DNA of 64,000 nt from Jiangella aurantiaca (lineage in GTDB: Bacteria > Actinomycetota > Actinomycetes > Jiangellales > Jiangellaceae), in NCBI RefSeq assembly GCF_004349105.1, contig NZ_SMLB01000001.1, forward strand, positions 298,310-362,309, given 5' to 3'. The notes beneath the pieces were generated by a model that saw only the letters and a list, made by a program, of their open reading frames with translations, did not search any database and was not told the DNA's origin. Position numbers and translations under genes: made by a program. Each line of letters opens with the position of its first letter. Position 1 is the stretch's first letter. Shown one piece after another: positions 16,564 to 24,707 of this stretch.

Positions 16564-16964
16564 CGACGGGGTACTCCGGCACGCCGCTGGTGCGCAAGCT
16601 CGGCATCAAGCCGGAGCACCGGGTGCTGGTCGACGGCGCACCTGACGGCTTCGCGCTCGCCGGCCTGCCCGACGGCGTCCGGCTCGACCACCGCCCAGGC
16701 GTCGACCCGTACGACGTCGTCGTCGCGTTCACGCGCGACCGGGCCGCACTGGAGCGGGAGCTGCCCGCCCACGAGGCCCGCATCGAACGCGACGGCGCCG
16801 TCTGGGTGGCCTGGCCGAAACGGGCCAGCAAGGTCCCGACGGATATGACGGAGGACGTCGTGCGCGAGGTGGCGCTGCCGCGCGGCCTGGTCGACGTGAA
16901 GGTGTGCGCGATCGACGAGGTGTGGTCCGGCCTGAAGCTGGTGATCCGCAAGGAGAACCGCTGA
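16560..16964 (+). CDS. DUF3052 family protein
   Basis: 134 residues. The start GYSGTPLVRKLGIKPEHRVL and the end VDVKVCAIDEVWSGLKLVIR are the recognisable marks of DUF3052, a small cytoplasmic actinobacterial family of unknown function. GTG 16560 overlaps the CPBP stop by 4 bp, so the two are translationally coupled. No membrane segment or signal peptide. Confidence 0.85.
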   Translation: MTTGYSGTPLVRKLGIKPEHRVLVDGAPDGFALAGLPDGVRLDHRPGVDPYDVVVAFTRDRAALERELPAHEARIERDGAVWVAWPKRASKVPTDMTEDVVREVALPRGLVDVKVCAIDEVWSGLKLVIRKENR

Positions 16965-16987
16965 CGCCGTGACGACGTCCAAGGTCC

Positions 16988-18241
16988 ATGAGGGGGACAC
17001 GGGCACTGGGTGTGGCCGCGACGGGGCTGACGGCCTTGCTCGCGGCGGGATGTGGTGAGACGCCGGCGGAACCGCAGTCGGAGTCGACGGACGACGGCGG
17101 GTGGACGCGCGTCGCGGAGTCGCCGCTGAGCCCGCGCGAGGCACCGCTGACGGTCACCGTCGGCGAGAAGATCCTGGTCATCGGCGGTAGCGACGGTCCG
17201 CCGTGCCCGCCGAACGCGAGCTGCGTCGCACCGCCGGAGCCGCTGCGCGACGGCGCCGCGTACGACCCCGGGGCCGACGCGTGGACGCCGATCGCCGACG
17301 CACCGGCGCCGGTGGGCGCGGGTCCGGACACCTCGGTCGTGGTCGGTGACACCGTGTACCTGCTGTCCACGCAGTGGGGGACGGACGGCACCGGCACGAC
17401 GTCGTTCCTGGCCTACGACGCGGCGGCGGACGCCTGGACCGAGCTGACACTACCCGGCGACGAGGCCTGGCTGGCGCTGACCGTCGCCGGCGGACAGGTC
17501 GTCGCCTACCGCGGCTCGCACGAGGCCGCCGGCACGGAGGTGCCGACGCCGCTCGACCCGCTGCCGGCCGACCTGGTCTACGACCCCGCCGCGGACAGCT
17601 GGACGGAGCTGCCGGCCGACCCGCTCGGCCCGTCGTACGACCGCCGGCTGATCGGCACCGACGACGGCGCCGTGTTGCTGGCCAGCGCGCTGGTCCCGAA
17701 CCCGGGCGTCGACCCGCCCGTCGTGAACGCCGCGCGGCTCGACCTCGCGACCGGTACCTGGACGCAGCTGCCAGACGGCGACCTCATCAGCGGGTATGGC
17801 TTCCGCCGGGTCGGCGACCAGGTCGTCAGCGCCGTCGAGGGATCGGCCGACGGCGGCGAGACGAACAACTGGGGCCGCGAGATCGGCTACGCCGGCCTTC
17901 TCGACCCCGCGACCGGCACCTGGTCCGAGCTGCCCGAGCGCGCCGAGCGCGATCCGCTGGACGGGTTCATGATCCCCGGCGACGTGAGCGGCGAGCGCAC
18001 CGTCGTCTCGGGCGCCTGGGTGCTCGACGTCCCGACGCTGAGCTGGAGCCGGGTTCCGGCTCTCCCGGTCGAGGACCACATCCAGGGCCAGTCGGCGGCG
18101 TTCGCCGGCACCGCGGACGGCGGCGTCGTCTTCCTCTGGGGTGGTTCCCGCTGGCCGGGCCGGCCCGACGAGCCGGAGGCGACGAACGAGGGCGAACTGC
18201 TGGCTGAGGGCTGGGTGTGGAGGCTGCCGCCACCCGGGTGA
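16988..18241 (+). CDS. kelch-like beta-propeller lipoprotein
   Basis: 417 residues. A lipoprotein signal peptide ends in the lipobox LLAAGC (Cys about residue 22), so the mature protein is anchored outside the membrane. The body repeats kelch-type units, each ending in a paired pattern such as YDPGADAWTPIADAPAPVGA, YDAAADAWTELTLPGDEAWL, YDPAADSWTELPADPLGP and LDPATGTWSELPERAE; six or so blades are visible, forming a beta-propeller. No catalytic motif. Binding of a sugar or cell-wall component is possible but unproven. It starts 23 nt after the DUF3052 stop. Confidence 0.82.
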   Translation: MRGTRALGVAATGLTALLAAGCGETPAEPQSESTDDGGWTRVAESPLSPREAPLTVTVGEKILVIGGSDGPPCPPNASCVAPPEPLRDGAAYDPGADAWTPIADAPAPVGAGPDTSVVVGDTVYLLSTQWGTDGTGTTSFLAYDAAADAWTELTLPGDEAWLALTVAGGQVVAYRGSHEAAGTEVPTPLDPLPADLVYDPAADSWTELPADPLGPSYDRRLIGTDDGAVLLASALVPNPGVDPPVVNAARLDLATGTWTQLPDGDLISGYGFRRVGDQVVSAVEGSADGGETNNWGREIGYAGLLDPATGTWSELPERAERDPLDGFMIPGDVSGERTVVSGAWVLDVPTLSWSRVPALPVEDHIQGQSAAFAGTADGGVVFLWGGSRWPGRPDEPEATNEGELLAEGWVWRLPPPG

Positions 18242-18242
18242 C

Positions 18243-18271
18243 TTGTCCGCGTAACACGCCGGTTCTACGCT
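18243..18271 (+). promoter_or_regulatory. promoter of the ATP-grasp operon
   Basis: TTGTCC (18243-18248), a 17-bp spacer, and TACGCT (18266-18271) make a good sigma-70 type promoter. The start codon at 18280 lies 8 nt after the -10 box, so the message is probably leaderless. The -35 box begins at the stop of the kelch-like gene, so the operon starts here. Confidence 0.6.
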
Positions 18272-18279
18272 CGCGAGCT

Positions 18280-19950
18280 ATGACCGACATGCTGGCCGGA
18301 TACCGATTCGGGGCGGCATGGGACGAGGTCTACACGCCCGACGGCGCGCCACGGCCCACGTACGGCGGCCTGCACGAGGCGCTGACCGCGGCCGGCCCCG
18401 AGGTGCTGTCCAGCCTGGCCGCCTTCCTCGGCACCGTCTTCCGCGACCAGGGCATCACGTTCGACCACGAGGGCGTCGAGCGGCCGTTCCCGCTGGACAT
18501 CGTCCCGCGGATCATCACCGCCGCCGAGTGGGACGTCGTCGAGCGGGGGGTCGCGCAGCGGGTCCGCGCGCTGGAGGCGTTCCTCGACGACGTCTACGGG
18601 TCCGGGCTGGTGTTCCGCGACGGCGTCGTGCCGCGGCAGATGGTGGTGTCGTCGCAGCACTTCCGCCGCCAGGCGTTCGGGATCCGCCCGCCCAACGGGG
18701 TGCGGGTGCACGTCTCCGGCGTCGACCTCGTGCGCGACGAGGCCGGCGAGTTCCGCGTCCTCGAGGACAACCTGCGCACGCCGTCCGGTGTCTCGTACGT
18801 CGTCGAGAACCGCCGTGCGCTGGCCCGGGTGCTGCCTGACCTGTTCGCCGGGCACCTGGTCCGGCCGGTCGCCGGCTACCCGGCCCGGCTGCTGGCGGCG
18901 CTGCGTGCGGCCGCGCCGCCCGGCGTCGAGGACCCGACCGTCGTCGTGCTCACGCCGGGCGTCTACAACGCCGCGTACTCCGAGCACACGCTGCTGGCCC
19001 GGCAGATGGGCGTGCAGCTGGTGGAGGGCCGCGACCTCTCCGTCGTCGGCAACGAGGTGCGCATCCGCACCACCCGCGGGCACCAGCGGGTCGACGTCAT
19101 CTACCGGCGGGTCGACGACGACTTCCTCGACCCCGTCCAGTTCCGGGCCGACTCCATGGTCGGCAGCCCCGGCCTGCTCAACGCCGCCCGGGCGGGCAAC
19201 GTCACGCTGGCCAACGCGGTCGGCAACGGCGTCGCCGACGACAAGCTCATCTACACCTACGTGCCCGACCTCATCCGGTACTACCTCAGCGAGGAGCCGG
19301 TGCTGCGCAACGTCGAGACGTGGCGGCTGGACACGCCGGAGAACATCGCGCAGGTGCTGTCGAACCTCGGCGACCTCGTGCTCAAGCCGGTCGACGGGTC
19401 CGGCGGGAAGGGCATCGTCATCGGGCCACAGGCGACGGACGACGAGCTGGCGACGCTGCGGACGGCGGTCGAGGCGAACCCGCGCGGCTACGTGGCGCAG
19501 CGGCCGGTGCGGCTGTCGACGGTGCCGACGCTGATCGGCGATCAGCTCGCGCCCCGCCACGTCGACCTGCGCCCGTTCGCCGTCAACGACGGCCGCGAGG
19601 TGTGGGTGCTGCCCGGCGGCCTCACCCGGGTCGCGCTCCCGGAGGGCAGCCTGATCGTCAACTCCAGCCAGGGCGGCGGGTCGAAGGACACCTGGGTGCT
19701 GGCCTCGCCGGCACGGCCCGCCGAGCCGGCAGCTGACGCCGTCAGCGAGAGCAGCGCCGTCCTCGCCGGGTCCGACCTCACCGAGCCCGAGGCCGACCTG
19801 CCCGCCGGCGCCGGCGCGCCGGGTCTCGGCGACCACGTCGACGGACGGCGCCCGCTCGCCGTCCCGCCCGACCTCGGGCCGTCCGAACCGCCGCGCGAGC
19901 AACAGCAACAGCAGCAGCAACAGCAGCAGGAGAGGCGAGGCCCGTGCTGA
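18280..19950 (+). CDS. circularly permuted ATP-grasp ligase-like protein
   Basis: 556 residues of the circularly permuted type 2 ATP-grasp family (old DUF404/DUF407). Typical segments are TFDHEGVERPFPLDIVPRII, FRVLEDNLRTPSGVSYVVEN, VVVLTPGVYNAAYSEHTLLA, DVIYRRVDDDFLDP, LVLKPVDGSGGKGIVIG (nucleotide loop) and VDLRPFAVNDGREVWVLPGG. ATP-grasp enzymes join a carboxylate to an amine through an acyl phosphate; published comparative genomics predicts this class makes peptide-like bonds together with alpha-E and transglutaminase proteins. The C-terminus has a disordered tail with ten consecutive glutamines (541-550). Start 18280 follows a good promoter. Overlaps the next gene by 7 bp. Confidence 0.9.
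   Translation: MTDMLAGYRFGAAWDEVYTPDGAPRPTYGGLHEALTAAGPEVLSSLAAFLGTVFRDQGITFDHEGVERPFPLDIVPRIITAAEWDVVERGVAQRVRALEAFLDDVYGSGLVFRDGVVPRQMVVSSQHFRRQAFGIRPPNGVRVHVSGVDLVRDEAGEFRVLEDNLRTPSGVSYVVENRRALARVLPDLFAGHLVRPVAGYPARLLAALRAAAPPGVEDPTVVVLTPGVYNAAYSEHTLLARQMGVQLVEGRDLSVVGNEVRIRTTRGHQRVDVIYRRVDDDFLDPVQFRADSMVGSPGLLNAARAGNVTLANAVGNGVADDKLIYTYVPDLIRYYLSEEPVLRNVETWRLDTPENIAQVLSNLGDLVLKPVDGSGGKGIVIGPQATDDELATLRTAVEANPRGYVAQRPVRLSTVPTLIGDQLAPRHVDLRPFAVNDGREVWVLPGGLTRVALPEGSLIVNSSQGGGSKDTWVLASPARPAEPAADAVSESSAVLAGSDLTEPEADLPAGAGAPGLGDHVDGRRPLAVPPDLGPSEPPREQQQQQQQQQQERRGPC
19900..19929 (+). repeat. CAA/CAG triplet run encoding ten glutamines
   Basis: Ten glutamine codons (seven CAG, three CAA) near the 3' end of the ATP-grasp gene. 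A short trinucleotide repeat that could vary in length by slippage. Confidence 0.9.
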
Positions 19951-20882
19951 GCCGGATCGCGGAGTCGCTGTACTGGATCGGCCGGTACCTCGAGCGGGCC
20001 GACGCGAAGGCGCGCGTTCTCGACGTCCACCTGACCCGCATCCAGGACGAGCCGGGCACCGACCAGGAGCGGCAGCTGCGCACCCTGCTCGCGGCCATGG
20101 GCGTCGACCCACGCGACGGCGCGGTGACGCCGTCGTCGGTGGTCGACCTGCTTGCCTTCGACGCGGCGTCGCCGGCGTCCATCACCGCGGCGTTGACCGC
20201 GGCGCGCGAGAACGCCCGCGGCGCCCGTGAGATCCTCTCCAGCGAGCTGTGGGAGGCCCTCAACGTCACCTGGCACGGCCTGGCCGAGCGCAGGATGGCC
20301 GCGGCGGTGCTCGGGCCGCAGGTGTTCTGCCAGTACGTCCGCGAACGCACCGCGATGACCACCGGGCTGATCTCCACGACCATGGTCCGCGACGACGGCT
20401 GGCGGTTCCTGTCGCTGGGGGTCGCGCTGGAGCGCGTCGACATGGCCGCGCGCATGCTGTCGACACCGGCGCTGGCCGAGGGCCGGCCGTCGGTGCTGGC
20501 CGGGCTGCTGCGCAGCGTCGGCGGCCACGACACGTTCGTCCGCGTCTACCAGGGCGCGGTCTCGCCGGCCAACGTCGCGGAGTTCCTGCTGCGGGACCAG
20601 CTGTCGCCGCGGTCGGTCGCGTTCTCGCTGGCCGCCGCCGAGTCGCTGCTGCGCGAGCTGGACCCAGGCCTGGACGACCGCCTCGGTGTGGCCGACGGCG
20701 CCCGGCGCGCGCTCGGCCGGATGCGGCTGGCGCTGGAGTTCCGCTCGTCGGCGGAGCTGCTCGACGACCTGCCCAGCCTCATCGAGTCGCTGCTGCGGCT
20801 CACGTCGCGCACGTCCGACGAGGTCACCAGCCGCTACTTCGGCAAGTCGCTGCTGGTGCGGTGGGCCGAGGAGGCGCTGTGA
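19944..20882 (+). CDS. alpha-E domain protein (DUF403)
   Basis: 312 residues, all helical. It opens with MLSRIAESLYWIGRYLERAD, the hallmark of the alpha-E family, and contains NVTWHGLAERRM, ERTAMTTGLISTTMVRDDGW and FLSLGVALERVDMAARML. No catalytic function has been shown; it is nearly always encoded beside the permuted ATP-grasp and a transglutaminase-like protein and is thought to be part of the same ligase system. GTG 19944 overlaps the previous stop, and its own TGA overlaps the next GTG, so the three are one translational unit. Confidence 0.92.
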   Translation: MLSRIAESLYWIGRYLERADAKARVLDVHLTRIQDEPGTDQERQLRTLLAAMGVDPRDGAVTPSSVVDLLAFDAASPASITAALTAARENARGAREILSSELWEALNVTWHGLAERRMAAAVLGPQVFCQYVRERTAMTTGLISTTMVRDDGWRFLSLGVALERVDMAARMLSTPALAEGRPSVLAGLLRSVGGHDTFVRVYQGAVSPANVAEFLLRDQLSPRSVAFSLAAAESLLRELDPGLDDRLGVADGARRALGRMRLALEFRSSAELLDDLPSLIESLLRLTSRTSDEVTSRYFGKSLLVRWAEEAL

Positions 20883-21751
20883 CGGCCGGCGCGGCGGGCG
20901 GCGGCTGGCTGCTGTCGGTGCGGCACCACACCGGCTACCGGTACGCCGCGCCGGTGGTCTCCTCGTACAACGAGGCGCGGGTGACGCCGCGCAGCGATCC
21001 CCGCCAGCGGGTCCTCGACGCGACGGTCGAGGTCAGCCCGGCGGCGTCGCTGTACCGCTACGTCGACTACTTCGGCTCCGTCGTGACGGCGTTCGACGTG
21101 CACGCCGCGCACTCCGAGCTGACGGTGACGGCGAGCTGCGTCGTCGAGACCGCGCCCGAGCCGTCGCCCCCGGCCGACGAGCCGGCCGTGCCGTGGTCGG
21201 CGCTGGCCGAGCCGGACACCGCCGACGAGCTGGGCGAATACCTCCGGCAGACCCGGCGCACCGCCCCCGACGACGAGCTGCTGGCGGTCGCGGCGCGAGT
21301 GCGGGCGGCGGCCACGCCCGACGACGGCGCGCGGCTCGCGGCCGGCTGGACGCACTCCCGGCTGGCCTACGTCACCGGGTCCACGAGCGTGCACACCAAC
21401 GCCGTCGAGGCGCTCGGCGAGGGCCGCGGCGTCTGCCAGGACTTCGCGCACGTCACGATCGCGCTGCTGCGTTCGGCCGGGGTGCCGGCGCGGTACGTGT
21501 CCGGGTACCTGCATCCGCGGCCGGGCGCGGCGGTCGGCGAGACGGTGACGGGCGAGAGCCACGCCTGGGTGGAGTGGTGGGCGGGCGGGTGGCGGGCCTA
21601 CGACCCGACCAACGACGCCGTTCCCGGACCTGGGCACGTCGTGGTCGCCCGCGGCCGGGACTACGACGACGTCACCCCGCTGCGCGGTATCTACCACGGC
21701 GGCGACAGCCAGTCGCTCGGTGTGACGGTCGAGGTGACCCGGCTGCGCTGA
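20879..21751 (+). CDS. transglutaminase-like cysteine protease of the ATP-grasp operon
   Basis: 290 residues. An N-terminal beta domain typical of bacterial transglutaminase-like proteins (SVRHHTGYRYAAPVVSSYNE) precedes the papain-fold core. The catalytic triad is complete: Cys186 in GRGVCQDFAHV, His228 in ESHAWVEWW, Asp242 in YDPTNDAVP. No signal peptide, so it acts in the cytoplasm, where it may hydrolyse or transfer the product of the ATP-grasp ligase. It is the last gene of the cassette; nothing else follows on the same message before the low-complexity gene at 21863. Confidence 0.92.
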   Translation: MTAGAAGGGWLLSVRHHTGYRYAAPVVSSYNEARVTPRSDPRQRVLDATVEVSPAASLYRYVDYFGSVVTAFDVHAAHSELTVTASCVVETAPEPSPPADEPAVPWSALAEPDTADELGEYLRQTRRTAPDDELLAVAARVRAAATPDDGARLAAGWTHSRLAYVTGSTSVHTNAVEALGEGRGVCQDFAHVTIALLRSAGVPARYVSGYLHPRPGAAVGETVTGESHAWVEWWAGGWRAYDPTNDAVPGPGHVVVARGRDYDDVTPLRGIYHGGDSQSLGVTVEVTRLR

Positions 21752-21821
21752 CGGGATCGCGGTGGGACACTCCATGGATGGAACGTGTCCGGCAACGGGG
21801 GCGGGGCCGCATGAGAGCTCT

Positions 21822-21838
21822 CTCATCCGTGCCTCATC
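21822..21838 (+). promoter_or_regulatory. direct repeat CTCATC-N5-CTCATC, candidate response-regulator site
   Basis: CTCATC at 21822-21827 and again at 21833-21838, 11 bp apart start to start. Two direct repeats about one helical turn apart is the classic operator of OmpR/PhoB-type regulators, and such a regulator is encoded at 23752. It stands 24 bp before the gene at 21863, so the locus may regulate itself. Confidence 0.5.
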
Positions 21839-21862
21839 GTCGCCTCGTGCGGTGAGCCGACG

Positions 21863-22276
21863 ATGCTCTCCATGAAGTCGGCGGCCACCTTGACGATCAC
21901 GGCCCTGGCGGTCGTGGCCGCCGGGATCTTCGGCGTGGGCGCGCTGCTGGCGGCGCCGTCGACGGGTGACGACTTCGGCGAGCCGGTCGACGTCGGCCCG
22001 TCGAGCTCCAGTTCCAGCTCCGGCGGCAGCGAGCCGACGCGGACGCCGTCGACGCCGCCGGCGACAGCTACGGCTACGCCGACGCCGACACCCACGCCGA
22101 CGCCCAGCCCGACCCTGACTCCGACGCCCATGCCTGACCCGCCGACCTCGGGCGACGGTGGCGGCGGTGGCGGGCAACCCGTCGACCCGCCGCCGCCGGT
22201 GCGGCCCGATCCCGGCGACGACGACGGCGACGACGGCGACGACGCGGCCGGTGACGACGGGGATGATGACGACTGA
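21863..22276 (+). CDS. exported low-complexity protein linked to a two-component system
   Basis: 137 residues, no family. An N-terminal hydrophobic helix (TLTITALAVVAAGIFGVGAL) acts as signal or anchor. The rest is entirely low complexity: a serine run, Thr-Pro repeats (TPTPTPTPTPSPTLTPTPMP), a glycine run, a proline run and an acidic Asp/Gly tail ending in DDDD. Such a chain is probably disordered and extended across the cell wall. ATG 21863 or the second ATG 21872 could be the start. It sits 29 nt before the histidine kinase gene and behind a possible operator of the cognate regulator. It may be a sensor accessory or the main target. Confidence 0.7.
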   Translation: MLSMKSAATLTITALAVVAAGIFGVGALLAAPSTGDDFGEPVDVGPSSSSSSSGGSEPTRTPSTPPATATATPTPTPTPTPSPTLTPTPMPDPPTSGDGGGGGGQPVDPPPPVRPDPGDDDGDDGDDAAGDDGDDDD

Positions 22277-22305
22277 GCCAGGCGCGTGATGACGCGGCCG
22301 GCGGG

Positions 22306-23751
22306 GTGCGCGTGCGGATCGCCGTACGCACCCGCGTCCTGGCCGCGGTGCTGGGAGTCGCGGCGGTGGGCATGCTGGTGGCCGGCGTGACGTCCTACCT
22401 CGTCCAGCGTGAGCGCGTCGACGCCCGCATCGACGAGAACCTCGCCCAAGAGGTCGAGGAACTGCGCGAGTTCGCCGCCAGCGGCGTCGACCCGCGGACC
22501 GGCGGCGAGTTCACCACCGTCGACCGCTTCCTCGAGGTCGTCATGACGCGCAACGTCCCCGACCGCGACGAGGGTCTGCTCGCGCTCGTCGACGGCCGCA
22601 TCGCCTGGGAAGCCGCCTCCGGCGTCAACGTCCGGCTGGAGGACGACCGGGAGTTCGTGGCGATGGTCGCCGAACAGGGCGGCACCACCCAGGTGCGGCC
22701 GCGGTCGGCCGAGACCGAGGAACTCGGCACGCTGCGCTACGTGACGGTCCCGGTCACGGACGACGACGACCCCGCCCTGGGGCTCTACGTCATCGCGTAC
22801 GCCCGCGAGATGGAGCAGGCCGAGGTCGTCGACGCCTACCAGACGTTCGCCGTCGTCGGGCTCGCGTCGCTGGCCATGGTCGGTGCCGTCGGCTGGCTGG
22901 TCGCCGGCCGGCTGCTCCGTCCGATCCGGCTGCTGCGCGACACCGCCCAGCGCATCAGCGACACCGACCTGTCCGGCCGCATCCCCGTCACCGGGACCGA
23001 CGACATCTCCGCGCTCGCCCGCACGTTCAACGACATGCTCGACCGGCTGGAGCTCGCCTTCGCCGGCCAGCGCGACGCCCTCGACGACGCCGGGCACGAG
23101 CTGCGCACCCCGATCACCATCATCCGCGGCCACCTCGAGCTGATGGACTCCGCCGACCCCGCCGACGTCGAGGAGGTGCGCGTGCTGGTCCTCGACGAGC
23201 TGGACCGCATGCGCCGCATGGTCGACGACCTCGTCATGCTGGCCAAGGCCAAGCGGCCCGACTTCGTCCACCCACGCCCGGTCGAGCTGGACCGGCTGGT
23301 CGACGAGGTCCTCGACAAGGCCCGTGCCCTGGCCGACCGGCAGTGGCGGGTCGACGCGCGGGTGTCGGCGAGAGTGGCGCTGGACCCGCAGCGGATCACC
23401 CAGGCACTGCTGCAGCTGATCTCGAACGCGGTGAAGTTCACCGCGCCGGGCGACGTCATCGCCGTCGGGAGCCAGCTGACCGGCGACGAGGTGCGGCTCT
23501 GGGTGCGCGACACCGGCGCCGGCATCGCCGCCGACGACCTGGATCGCATCTTCGACCGGTTCGCCCGCGCCGACGTCGGCCGCGGCATCGACGGCTCCGG
23601 CCTCGGACTGGCCATCGTCAGCGCGATCGCCGAGGCGCATCGCGGCACCGTCACCGTCGACAGCCGGCCCGGCGAGGGCGCGATCTTCACCATCGCGCTG
23701 CCGCTCGCCGGCGCCGTGGCGGCCGACGACCTCGTGGAGGAGGAAGCGTAG
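22306..23751 (+). CDS. sensor histidine kinase
   Basis: 481 residues. Two transmembrane helices (about 10-32 and 180-202) flank a 145-residue extracellular sensor domain. A HAMP segment (203-255) leads to the dimerisation helix with H-box DDAGHELRTPITIIRGHLEL (phospho-accepting His264), then the ATPase domain with NAVKFTAPGDV (N box), DTGAGIAADDL (G1) and GSGLGLAIV (G2). It should autophosphorylate and pass phosphate to the regulator starting 1 nt after its stop. GTG 22306 is the start nearest the first helix. Signal unknown; the exported low-complexity protein upstream may take part. Confidence 0.92.
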   Translation: MRVRIAVRTRVLAAVLGVAAVGMLVAGVTSYLVQRERVDARIDENLAQEVEELREFAASGVDPRTGGEFTTVDRFLEVVMTRNVPDRDEGLLALVDGRIAWEAASGVNVRLEDDREFVAMVAEQGGTTQVRPRSAETEELGTLRYVTVPVTDDDDPALGLYVIAYAREMEQAEVVDAYQTFAVVGLASLAMVGAVGWLVAGRLLRPIRLLRDTAQRISDTDLSGRIPVTGTDDISALARTFNDMLDRLELAFAGQRDALDDAGHELRTPITIIRGHLELMDSADPADVEEVRVLVLDELDRMRRMVDDLVMLAKAKRPDFVHPRPVELDRLVDEVLDKARALADRQWRVDARVSARVALDPQRITQALLQLISNAVKFTAPGDVIAVGSQLTGDEVRLWVRDTGAGIAADDLDRIFDRFARADVGRGIDGSGLGLAIVSAIAEAHRGTVTVDSRPGEGAIFTIALPLAGAVAADDLVEEEA

Positions 23752-24468
23752 ATGAGCAGGATCCTGATCGCCGAGGACGAACCGCGTATCGCGGCGTTCA
23801 TCGAGAAGGGGCTGCGCGCCGCCGGCATGACGCCCACCGTCGTCGGCGACGGCCGCGGCGCCTTCGACTACGCGATGACCGGCGGTTTCGACCTCGTCAT
23901 CCTCGACATCGGGCTGCCCATCATCGACGGGTTCTCGGTGCTGCGGCAGCTGCGCGAGGCCCGCAACGAGCTGCCGGTGATCATCCTCACCGCCCGCGAC
24001 TCCATCACCGACACCGTCGCCGGCCTCGAGGGCGGCGCCGACGACTACATGGCCAAGCCGTTCCGGTTCGAGGAGCTGCTGGCCCGGATCCGGCTGCGGC
24101 TGCGCGAGGACCGCGCGCCCGAGGCGATGGTCCTGCACCACGGCGGGCTGTCACTGGACCTACGCACCCGGCGGGCGACGGTGGACGGCCGGACGGTGGA
24201 GCTGTCGGCGCGCGAGTTCTCGCTGGCCGAGACGTTCCTGCGGCACCCGGGCCAGGTGCTCAGCCGGGAACAGCTGCTGAGCCGGGTCTGGGGCTACGAC
24301 TTCGACCCCGGCTCCAACGTCGTCGACGTGTACGTGCGCTACCTGCGGCGCAAGCTCGGCAGCGAACGGTTCATGACGGTGCGCGGCATCGGCTACCGCC
24401 TGATCAGCCCCGACGCCGACGAGGACACCCCGCCTCCCCGTGATCATCGGCGATCGACCACACCATGA
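23752..24468 (+). CDS. OmpR-family response regulator
   Basis: 238 residues. Receiver domain with acidic pair EDE near residue 9, phospho-acceptor Asp52 in LVILDIGLPIIDG, conserved Thr (IILTARDS) and Lys102 (YMAKPF), followed by a winged-helix DNA-binding domain (LSAREFSLAETFLRHPGQVL, VVDVYVRYLRRKLG, VRGIGYRL). It starts directly after the kinase stop. Its last nine codons and its stop lie inside the left arm and loop of a large palindrome (24441-24490), so the end RDHRRSTTP is probably an addition supplied by that element. Confidence 0.94.
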   Translation: MSRILIAEDEPRIAAFIEKGLRAAGMTPTVVGDGRGAFDYAMTGGFDLVILDIGLPIIDGFSVLRQLREARNELPVIILTARDSITDTVAGLEGGADDYMAKPFRFEELLARIRLRLREDRAPEAMVLHHGGLSLDLRTRRATVDGRTVELSAREFSLAETFLRHPGQVLSREQLLSRVWGYDFDPGSNVVDVYVRYLRRKLGSERFMTVRGIGYRLISPDADEDTPPPRDHRRSTTP

Positions 24469-24490
24469 CGTGGTCGATCGCCGATGATCA
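24441..24490 (+). terminator. perfect 21-bp inverted repeat overlapping the regulator stop
   Basis: Arms at 24441-24461 and 24470-24490 are exact complements with an 8-nt loop; the left arm begins TGATCATCGGCGATCGACCA. The hairpin would be very stable and should end the two-component transcript, although no U-tract follows. It differs in sequence from families A and B. The gap from here to 24707 holds only a weak TAAGCT box at 24567-24572 that may be a promoter for the CNNM operon. Confidence 0.8.
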
Positions 24491-24707
24491 TGGGGCGACC
24501 GGTAGTGGCTGACGTCAGCCTCCCGCCGAGGCGCGTCGCCACCGCGCGCGGGCTCGGACCCGCCGGTAAGCTGAGGCCGTCACATCGCATCGGGGGTCCG
24601 CGCATCGCGCGCCCTCTCTCGAAGGGAGCTGTGTCCGCCGTGCCGACGGACGCGTCAAGTCACATACGTTCCTCACGCCACCGTGACGCCGGGCCGGGTG
24701 CCGGCCG

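Noticed and set aside
24491..24707. Riboswitch in the CNNM leader
   Set aside because: I looked for Mg or manganese riboswitch features and could not fit a known fold.
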